Below, piece by piece: positions 14,534 through 20,170 of a stretch of 20,170 nt of DNA (position 1 is the stretch's first letter; every line of letters starts with the position of its first letter). The stretch is from positions 1 to 20,170 of the forward strand of contig PWNO01000279.1 of the NCBI GenBank assembly GCA_003557765.1. The letters are read 5' to 3'. Position numbers and translations under genes: made by a program. Below the pieces are notes generated by a model that was given only the letters and a program-made list of their open reading frames with translations, did not search any database and had not been told where the DNA came from. The DNA is from Bacteroidales bacterium (GTDB lineage: Bacteria > Bacteroidota > Bacteroidia > Bacteroidales > UBA7960).

Positions 14534-16000
14534 CTATCCATTTACCTTCGCCGACGATGCACCACCTGCTGAAAACTCAGGGAAACTCATGCTCACCTTG
14601 TTGCCATCCAGTACCCCCAACGCCTGATCAAGGTCTGCAATGATATCATCGGGATGTTCCAGCCCCACGCAAAGTCTGATAAGATTAGGCGGGATGTTGG
14701 CCAATTTGCGGCCTTCCTCACCCTGTTGCGAATGGGTGGAGATGGCGGGAATGGTAGCCACAGATTTTATGCGTCCCAGGTCTGTAGCACGCCAGGTTCT
14801 TTGCAAGGCATCAAAAACTTTACGGGTGTTTTTTGCATCACCTTTGACACGGAAGGACATCAGGTGGCCATATCTGTTTTGCGGCGATCCATATTGTTCA
14901 TCGTACTCTGCATCTACAAGGTAAAGGTAATCGCTGGCCAGCTCATGCAGGTGATGATCTTCAAGTCCAAGGTAATCGACTCCTTCAATGTGCTTGTGTT
15001 GTTTCAGGTATTTGGCGACCGTCATGGTACTCCTGCTGGAAATATCCATGCGATGACGTATCGTGCGGATGTCGTTAAGTGCAAGGATGGCATTCATGGG
15101 CGACAGGTTCGGACCATTGTCCCGGTTGGGTAGCTGTTTCAGATAAGCACAGAAGTCTGCTTTCATTTCCGGATTATCGATTTTGCTGGTGAGATTTTTC
15201 TTTGCAATTACGGCACCCGCAATACCAAAACCACTGGTAAACAAAGACTTAGTCACGGACTGCACCACGATATCTGCACCAAGGGTCAGCGGACGCAGAA
15301 GGGCTGGCGTGGCCACAGTAGAATCAAAAATAGCAGGGATGCCATGTTGGTGAGCAAGATCCACGATTTTTTTCACATCAAAGAACGCCTGGGATGGGTT
15401 GCTGGGCATCTCCCCATAAAGGAAGCGGGTGTTTTCATCAATTTGCGACGCCCATTCGTTTATGTCCGTGCTGTTGATCACCCTGCGCCATTCGATGCTT
15501 CGCTCCTGCTCCTTACGTATGGCAAATTGCTGGAAGGTACCGCCATACACCTGCGTTGTGGCAACAAAGTTCATCGGGGCATTAGGCTGCTTAGGGTCTT
15601 CGACTAGAAACTGATCCACGGCACTTTGAATGGCGGCCATCCCGGAAGCTGTAGCTACGCAGGAGGCATCAATATCCGCACCATAAGATTCCAGCAGGGC
15701 AAGCACACCCTCCATATAATAAATACTTGGGTTGCCAATACGCGAATAGCACCAGGTAGGAATCTGATATCCGAGAGCTGCTTCCATCTCGTCTGCATCG
15801 CGAAAGGACTGAGAGGAAGACATATACACCGGTTCGATGATGGATCCCTGGTTGAAATCCAGGGCTTCCTGCATAGAATAAATGCCGTGAACCGCAATGG
15901 TGTCGAAACGGCATTGTTTCATTTTTTTGATGTGATCCGCATGCCAGGCCATGGCCCGCGCACCAGCTTGCTTGTAATGATCTACTCCTTGTGTGGACAT
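14534..16000 (-). CDS. Cys/Met-metabolism PLP enzyme (cystathionine gamma-synthase/O-acylhomoserine sulfhydrylase-like)
   Basis: A 488-residue trans-sulfuration-family enzyme. The start is put at the ATG at 16000 (MSTQGVDHYK) because the further upstream frame has a hydrophobic, non-family-like sequence. Key residues: Tyr85 and Arg87 of the YSR phosphate-binding motif, the Asp226 (FDST) that contacts the PLP ring nitrogen, and Lys251 in SVTKS as the PLP lysine. After this lysine most relatives have a GHSD-type stretch; here it reads SLFTSGFGIAG, so the protein is a divergent subgroup. It is also about 80-100 residues longer than the usual 380-430, mostly at the N-terminus. It probably makes cystathionine or homocysteine from an activated homoserine, matching its place before thrC. 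The exact reaction cannot be decided from sequence. Confidence 0.85.
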   Translation of the reverse strand: MSTQGVDHYKQAGARAMAWHADHIKKMKQCRFDTIAVHGIYSMQEALDFNQGSIIEPVYMSSSQSFRDADEMEAALGYQIPTWCYSRIGNPSIYYMEGVLALLESYGADIDASCVATASGMAAIQSAVDQFLVEDPKQPNAPMNFVATTQVYGGTFQQFAIRKEQERSIEWRRVINSTDINEWASQIDENTRFLYGEMPSNPSQAFFDVKKIVDLAHQHGIPAIFDSTVATPALLRPLTLGADIVVQSVTKSLFTSGFGIAGAVIAKKNLTSKIDNPEMKADFCAYLKQLPNRDNGPNLSPMNAILALNDIRTIRHRMDISSRSTMTVAKYLKQHKHIEGVDYLGLEDHHLHELASDYLYLVDAEYDEQYGSPQNRYGHLMSFRVKGDAKNTRKVFDALQRTWRATDLGRIKSVATIPAISTHSQQGEEGRKLANIPPNLIRLCVGLEHPDDIIADLDQALGVLDGNKVSMSFPEFSAGGASSAKVNG

Positions 16001-16323
16001 AATGGAAGGTTGGTTTGTGATTAAGTTTTCAGGTTTACATGCTAAAAATAAGAAAAACATGAGATATTCATATATTCCCGGTAAAAATCTTCCAATTTTC
16101 ATTGAAAACGAACATACTAATTTCATATATTGTGCTGAAAAAGGTTTTAATATGCAGTCTGATGTGGTGGTTACGATAACCAGGATGGAGTTGCATGTTA
16201 TCCTGATCGAAAGCCAATAATCAGCAGCTACACAACAGTCATCAATAGCCCGGAAAAAATAGCATACCTGGACTTTTAGTCCTTTTGACCTTTTGCCGTT
16301 CTGACATTTCGACTATTATTACT
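16001..16323. other. Intergenic region between divergent PLP enzyme and GH13 genes
   Basis: No recognised gene, riboswitch or exact TAnnTTTG box was seen on either strand. A SAM-type riboswitch was looked for before the sulfur enzyme and not found. A small hairpin GGACT (16270-16274)/AGTCC (16278-16282) with a TTT loop precedes a T-rich stretch. A 53-codon open frame (16059-16220, plus) exists but is not supported by any similarity. Confidence 0.5.
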
Positions 16324-17649
16324 ATGAAGAAAGCGCATATTCAAAAGCATGTACCCAGGCCATATGTACGACTAACAAACCCGGTTTGGACCCGCGATGC
16401 CGTTATTTATGAGTTGAATACCAGGCAATTTACCCCTGAGGGAACGTTTGCTGCAGCCGTAAAGCGCTTGCCTGAGATTAAAAACCTTGGTGCAGATATC
16501 CTCTGGCTTATGCCCATCCACCAGATCGGTGTCAAAAACCGCAAAGGCAGGCTGGGAAGTCCTTATGCCGTAAAGGATTACTTTAGTATTCATCCTGACC
16601 TGGGAAGCAGTGATGATCTCAGGCACTTTGTCAGTGCGGCACATCAGCTAGGGTTGAAAGTGATCATCGATTGGGTTGGCAACCATACGGCCTGGGATCA
16701 CGTGCTGGTAAGTCAACACCCCGAATGGTACACACGTGACTGGAAAGGTGGTTTTAAACCGTGTCAATGGTGGGACTGGTCCGACATCATTGAGCTGGAC
16801 TATAACCACGCCAGCCTACGCAAATACATGACTGATGCCATGAAATACTGGATCCGGGAGTTTGACCTGGATGGGTTCCGCGCAGACATTGCGGGCTTTG
16901 TACCGCTTGATTTCTGGGAGCTGGCCAGAAAGGAGCTTGAGCAGATCAAGCCGGTGTTCATGCTGGCCGAATGGGAATCACGTGACCTGCATGCAAATGC
17001 TTTTGATGCAAGCTATGCCTGGAGCTGGTGGGATGCCGTACATGCTATCGTCAACGGCCAGACAAAAGACTTGATGCCGCTATATGTATACTATTCCTTT
17101 AGAGAACGTTCCTACCCCGCTGAGTGCATGCGAATGACTTTTGTGACCAATCACGATAAAAATGCCCTCGAAGGTACCTCTCGGGAGCTTTTTGGAAACG
17201 CCCTTGAAGCAGTTATCACCCTTGCTTTTATTGGTGATGGCATCCCATTGATATACAATGGGCAGGAAGCAGGTGACAGCCATAGACTGGCCTTCTTTGA
17301 CAAAGATCAAATCCGGTGGACTACCCACCCCCATGGCACGTTGTTGAAAAAACTGATCGCATGCAAAAAAGAGAACCCGGCTCTTTGGAATGGCAGATGG
17401 GGTGGCCCGATGATCCAGGTAAACCACTCAAAGGAAGACAAGGTGCTGAGTTTTTTGCGGACTAAAGATGACAACAGGGTTTTTGCTGTAATCAGCTTTT
17501 CTTCAGATGCTCAGGAAGTGCATTTTCACACCCAGGTACATCACGGGCGATACCAGGAGTTTGACACTGGTGAGATCGTACACTTTTCAAAGGATACACG
17601 CACCCTGATGGCGCCCTGGCAGGCAAAAGTCTATACCTCTGTACGATAG
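16324..17649 (+). CDS. GH13 alpha-amylase-family enzyme, cytoplasmic
   Basis: A 441-residue glycoside hydrolase family 13 protein. The start is placed at the ATG at 16324; a TTG 39 nt upstream is less likely. The (beta/alpha)8 barrel covers about 22-360 with the four conserved regions: DWVGNHT (116-122), GFRADIA (184-190) with nucleophile Asp188, LAEWES (214-219) with acid/base Glu216, and FVTNHDKN (273-280) with Asp278. A short C-terminal beta domain follows. There is no signal peptide and no carbohydrate-binding module, so it probably acts on internal alpha-glucans or maltodextrins. No sus-type genes sit beside it. Hydrolase versus transglycosylase activity cannot be told apart by eye. Confidence 0.94.
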   Translation: MKKAHIQKHVPRPYVRLTNPVWTRDAVIYELNTRQFTPEGTFAAAVKRLPEIKNLGADILWLMPIHQIGVKNRKGRLGSPYAVKDYFSIHPDLGSSDDLRHFVSAAHQLGLKVIIDWVGNHTAWDHVLVSQHPEWYTRDWKGGFKPCQWWDWSDIIELDYNHASLRKYMTDAMKYWIREFDLDGFRADIAGFVPLDFWELARKELEQIKPVFMLAEWESRDLHANAFDASYAWSWWDAVHAIVNGQTKDLMPLYVYYSFRERSYPAECMRMTFVTNHDKNALEGTSRELFGNALEAVITLAFIGDGIPLIYNGQEAGDSHRLAFFDKDQIRWTTHPHGTLLKKLIACKKENPALWNGRWGGPMIQVNHSKEDKVLSFLRTKDDNRVFAVISFSSDAQEVHFHTQVHHGRYQEFDTGEIVHFSKDTRTLMAPWQAKVYTSVR

Positions 17650-17660
17650 CTGCAGACAAA

Positions 17661-17702
17661 AAAACCGCACCAACCATTGTTTTGGTCAGTGCGGTATTAT
17701 TA
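17661..17702. terminator. Bidirectional terminator between convergent genes
   Basis: Stem ACCGCAC (17664-17670) with GTGCGGT (17689-17695), with inner complementarity (ACCAA/TTGGT) in the loop region. An A-run on the left gives a T-run on the minus strand, and ATTATTATTT follows on the plus strand. It can serve both the GH13 gene and the acidic protein gene. Confidence 0.88.
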
Positions 17703-17720
17703 TTTAATGGTATTGTAAGC

Positions 17721-18092
17721 CTACTCCAGTAACTCCACAAAGAGTGCCGTAAGGTTCACATCTTCTTCCGGCATCTCAAAAGTATATTCCGTGTCTGAGC
17801 TCACCACAAAACCTTGGATGTTGTCGGTCCATTGCAGGAAATCATAACCTTCATGAGCGGTAGCCTCAAGGACGACCTCTTCACCTGGATAGTACTCTCC
17901 AGCGCCTTCGACATCACCACCTTCTTCCGGTTGAACCATTACAACAACCTCATAGGCCTCTGGTTCCATATGCTCATCCGGTACTTCTCCGGGAAATGCT
18001 GCGGCCATAGAAATGGCTCCTGCTGCAAATAACCCCAGTATGTATAATGCCATACGTTGCTTGTGATTCTGCTTTGCTTTTTTGATGCGCAT
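17721..18092 (-). CDS. Small secreted acidic protein with one InlB-type beta repeat
   Basis: A 123-residue protein from the ATG at 18092. The frame stays open to 18200 but the upstream part does not look coding. A basic N-terminus and hydrophobic core (about 1-33, ending AISMAAAFPGE) act as a signal peptide. The mature part contains a single copy of the divergent InlB/Listeria-type bacterial repeat: VVVMVQPEEGGDVEGAG, then YYPGEEVVLEATAHEGYDF, LQWTDN and FEMPEEDVNLTALF. These repeats usually occur in many copies in large surface proteins; here there is just one and nothing else. From FPGE to the end I count 19 Glu and 6 Asp but no Lys or Arg. An A-rich stretch precedes the ATG on the minus strand. 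The function is unknown; binding of cations or of a basic partner is speculation. Confidence 0.8.
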   Translation of the reverse strand: MRIKKAKQNHKQRMALYILGLFAAGAISMAAAFPGEVPDEHMEPEAYEVVVMVQPEEGGDVEGAGEYYPGEEVVLEATAHEGYDFLQWTDNIQGFVVSSDTEYTFEMPEEDVNLTALFVELLE

Positions 18093-18320
18093 AATGTTTT
18101 TTTTTGGTTTATAAATCAGGTTGATTCTTAATGCGAAGTACAGAAAAAAAACAATGCGACACAATGGCAATCCAGTACATTTGACATGATTTAACAACAA
18201 TAAACATTTTTTAAGCGAATATTAACAGCTATTTAGATACTTTATTTAATTTATATATTTATGTATATGTTTAATTTTTTACATAAAGGATATGATAAAC
18301 GGTAATTATGTTTAAATATG

Positions 18321-18328
18321 TAACTTTG
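18321..18328 (+). promoter_or_regulatory. Probable Bacteroidota -7 box of the MBL lipoprotein gene
   Basis: TAACTTTG fits TAnnTTTG exactly and sits in an AT-rich stretch. Transcription would start near 18335, downstream of the earliest in-frame ATG at 18308, so it supports the start at 18416. No clear -33 box is visible. Confidence 0.5.
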
Positions 18329-18415
18329 TTGTTCAAAACAAAACACATGGCTCATGCGTTTAGTTTGATAACAGCAATAAACTGCTATACATTTTACAAA
18401 CAAAGAAAACAATCC

Positions 18416-19321
18416 ATGATTAATACGCAGCTTTACAAACGCATCATATACTTCCTGGCCGCCATGTTTGTGCCGGCCCTTTTCTTTTTGCATTCGTGCA
18501 GCGGGGATGATGACAATGTGTTTGTTGTGCCTGGAGGGGACATAGACGAAAATTATGCCATTCACTTCATAGATGTCGGTCAGGGAGACGCGATATTTGT
18601 AGAAACCCCTGAAAAAGTCTTGCTGGTTGACGGTGGATGGGGTGACAATAGCGTAGTAGAATATCTCGAGGGACTTGACATAGAATACATCGACATCGTC
18701 ATTGGCACGCATCCTCATGCAGATCATATCCAGGGACTGATTGATGTTTTTTACACGTTTGAGGTAGGTGAAGTCATAGATCCTGGTATCACCCATACCA
18801 CCCAAACCTTTCATAATTATTTAAGTGTAATTGATGTATATGATATTCCATTCACAGTAGGAAGAAAGGGCATGGAGTGGGAACTTTCTGAGTTTGCACA
18901 CATGAAAATATTGCATCCTGTAAGCGTACCACAGAACCATACTGGAAGCTCTACCGTATTAAACAATGCCTCCATTGTGGCCCACGTGACCCTTGGTGAG
19001 GTCACTTTACTGCTCACTGGCGACGCAGAGCAGCATGCAGAAAACCAGATGCTGAATGAACCCGAATTGCTTGCCAGTGACATCCTCAAAGTAGGACATC
19101 ACGGGAGCAACACCAGTTCACAAATGGAGTTTCTTGAGGCGGTTAAACCGGCTATCAGTGTGATTCAATGTGGAAAAGACAATCAACACGGACACCCGCA
19201 CGGGCCTGTCCTGCAACGCCTGAATGCCATTGACACAACCATTTACCGCACCGATCAGCACGGAAACATTGTGATTACCATTACTGATGGCGTGGAATAT
19301 GAAGTGCACACCCACCAATAG
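18416..19321 (+). CDS. ComEC-like metallo-beta-lactamase-fold lipoprotein
   Basis: A 301-residue protein from the ATG at 18416, chosen because a lipoprotein signal follows directly: hydrophobic core, then lipobox LHSC with Cys28. The next residues, SGDDDN, resemble the acidic lipoprotein export signal that sends Bacteroidota lipoproteins to the outer face of the outer membrane. The rest is an MBL-fold hydrolase of the ComEC/Rec2 C-terminal type: FIDVGQGDAIF (51-61), the metal motif HPHADH (99-104), LLLTGDAEQHAE with its metal Asp, and VGHHGSNTSS. The ComEC channel domain is absent. All metal ligands appear intact. Free-standing members are often called hydrolases or nucleases, and the substrate is unknown. 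The DUF3006 gene follows, 262 nt downstream. Confidence 0.9.
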   Translation: MINTQLYKRIIYFLAAMFVPALFFLHSCSGDDDNVFVVPGGDIDENYAIHFIDVGQGDAIFVETPEKVLLVDGGWGDNSVVEYLEGLDIEYIDIVIGTHPHADHIQGLIDVFYTFEVGEVIDPGITHTTQTFHNYLSVIDVYDIPFTVGRKGMEWELSEFAHMKILHPVSVPQNHTGSSTVLNNASIVAHVTLGEVTLLLTGDAEQHAENQMLNEPELLASDILKVGHHGSNTSSQMEFLEAVKPAISVIQCGKDNQHGHPHGPVLQRLNAIDTTIYRTDQHGNIVITITDGVEYEVHTHQ

Positions 19322-19376
19322 GCCTTTATATCTATTACCCCTTTAATATTATTTTTTCGTATATTAGATCGCCAAT

Positions 19377-19556
19377 TTATGGTGTTTCGTATGCGACCTT
19401 GTGTCCCATAGCAATTCCTTCATGATCTTGATGGATCTGCACGCGGTAGTGGGGCACTGGGAGCGTAACACTATGAACTGAGCATTGGGATAAGGAGGCT
19501 TTGGATGCTTTACCCATAGTCAAAGTAGCTAAAATCCAACAGCCAATAGCAGACAT
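19377..19556 (-). CDS. Possible 59-residue small protein in the gap
   Basis: An ATG-to-TAA frame of 59 residues lies in the 262-nt gap between the MBL and DUF3006 genes, on the opposite strand. It starts with a weakly hydrophobic segment (MSAIGCWILATLTMG) that might be a signal or anchor, followed by a His-rich end (VPHYRVQIHQDHEG). Codon use looks ordinary. No promoter box, ribosome site or family similarity was found, so it may be chance. Confidence 0.25.
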   Translation of the reverse strand: MSAIGCWILATLTMGKASKASLSQCSVHSVTLPVPHYRVQIHQDHEGIAMGHKVAYETP

Positions 19557-19583
19557 TTTGAAATATATACAATATTCAAACAC

Positions 19584-19814
19584 ATGAAAGCAGTAGTAGA
19601 CCAGATCCTTGATGATCTTGCCGTGGTGCTGATTGAAGATCAGCAAGTGGTTCTTCACGTACCCATGGAAAAAATGCCGGAAGGCACGCAGGAGGGCAGT
19701 TGGTTGCAGATAGATTTTACCCTTGATGAGGAACATACCAGCAGCATGTATCAAAAAAACAAGACCTTGCTGCAAAGGTTAATCAACCGTGGGAAAAGAC
19801 GTCGCAGCAGATAA
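19584..19814 (+). CDS. DUF3006 family protein
   Basis: A 76-residue protein with the DUF3006 pattern: MKAVVDQILDDLAVVLIED at the start, a VPMEKMPEG stretch (27-35), and EGSWLQIDF (37-45). The C-terminus is basic (RGKRRRSR). The fold is expected to be a small beta barrel. The function is not established. Family members are often found next to or fused with ComEC-like MBL-fold proteins, and that is the case here, with the MBL lipoprotein upstream on the same strand. A real link in function is likely but unproven. No signal peptide is seen, so it should be cytoplasmic while its neighbour appears to be surface-exposed. Confidence 0.85.
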   Translation: MKAVVDQILDDLAVVLIEDQQVVLHVPMEKMPEGTQEGSWLQIDFTLDEEHTSSMYQKNKTLLQRLINRGKRRRSR

Positions 19815-19937
19815 CAGCGCAGCCATTGTAATACATCTCATCCTGAAAGGCGGTTTATCAGGCAGGCTCAACGCCATGGGTTATGCACGGATACATCTCG
19901 GTGAAGCATGTGCAAATCAAGGGGTTTTCCGGATAAG

Positions 19938-20170
19938 CTATGATGGGACATGCCGTATTTTTCTCCTGTAAGCGTAGATCATAAAGCCAATGCCGGCTGC
20001 GATTGCCGGAATGCTCAGGATCTGCCCCATGTTCAGGAGCAACTCCTCTTCAAATGGCGACTGTGGTTCTTTGATAAATTCGACCAGGAATCTTGCAGTA
20101 AACATAAAGAGGGCAAAAAAACCTGTAATGAATCCCTCAGGCAGCCTGGTACGTTTTTTAATCCAGAACC
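19938..20170 (-). CDS. lgt: Prolipoprotein diacylglyceryl transferase, C-terminal part
   Basis: The last 77 codons of lgt; the gene runs off the right edge and its stop is at 19938. Lgt moves diacylglycerol from phosphatidylglycerol to the lipobox Cys of prolipoproteins in the inner membrane. The visible part matches the family end: LPEGFITGFF, the RFLVEFIKEPQSPFEE motif, and MGQILSIPAIAAG before the last membrane segment, with a basic tail (YRRKIRH). It converges with the DUF3006 gene across a 123-nt gap. It is a housekeeping gene, although its product would be needed by the MBL lipoprotein nearby. Confidence 0.95.
   Translation of the reverse strand, partial: FWIKKRTRLPEGFITGFFALFMFTARFLVEFIKEPQSPFEEELLLNMGQILSIPAIAAGIGFMIYAYRRKIRHVPS

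Noticed and set aside
15993..16220. 75-codon plus-strand frame before the GH13 gene
   Set aside because: It overlaps the start of the PLP enzyme gene on the other strand, has no signal for translation and resembles nothing known.
16270..16282. GGACT-TTT-AGTCC hairpin before the GH13 gene
   Set aside because: The stem is only 5 bp and there is no recognised gene upstream for it to terminate; likely chance.
16001..16323. Possible SAM riboswitch upstream of the sulfur PLP enzyme
   Set aside because: No SAM-I or SAM-II core sequence could be found on the minus strand.
18251..18814. 187-codon minus-strand frame
   Set aside because: It is antisense to the MBL lipoprotein and to its AT-rich upstream region.
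19789..19971. 60-codon plus-strand frame with a GTG start
   Set aside because: It overlaps the end of DUF3006 and then runs antisense into lgt. No similarity or ribosome site was seen.

Overview
The window looks like a chromosomal segment of a Bacteroidota bacterium, most likely Bacteroidales-like. The evidence is a gingipain-like C25 protease with a type IX secretion (Por) sorting tail, a lipoprotein with an acidic surface-export-like motif after its lipobox Cys, several Bacteroidota-type -7 boxes (TAnnTTTG), little Shine-Dalgarno use, and the ApgM-type proposed homoserine kinase next to thrC. No rRNA, tRNA, CRISPR array, insertion sequence or prophage gene was seen.

Left part (1-6062): a CocE/NonD-family serine hydrolase runs off the left edge on the minus strand. 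A two-gene polar amino acid ABC importer follows on the plus strand. Its permease carries only the second half of a solute-binding domain, and its ATPase carries a C-terminal domain that looks like an RsbW/HATPase_c_2 ATP-binding fold. Then come an EamA/DMT transporter (minus), a small periplasmic LTxxQ (Spy/CpxP-like) protein with a clear terminator (minus), and a DUF6580-like membrane protein with a good Bacteroidota promoter (plus).

Middle part (6063-11759): a structured leader precedes a 1275-residue secreted gingipain-like protease, which ends at a strong terminator. A CBS-containing site-2 (M50) protease and a single-domain response regulator follow, 50 nt apart.

Right part (11760-20170): a minus-strand homoserine-use cluster runs in the order Cys/Met-metabolism PLP enzyme, thrC, ApgM-like proposed homoserine kinase. 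Together these would send homoserine derivatives to sulfur amino acids and homoserine to threonine. Divergent from it is a cytoplasmic GH13 alpha-amylase-family enzyme. It converges, at a shared bidirectional terminator, on a small very acidic secreted beta-repeat protein. The edge holds a ComEC-like metallo-beta-lactamase lipoprotein, a DUF3006 protein (a common partner of that family), and the 3' end of lgt, whose enzyme lipidates lipoproteins.

Most of the window is ordinary housekeeping and accessory content. The best leads for something undescribed are the ABC importer with its two unusual domain fusions, the mutually exclusive pairing in the protease leader, and the Lys/Arg-free acidic secreted protein.
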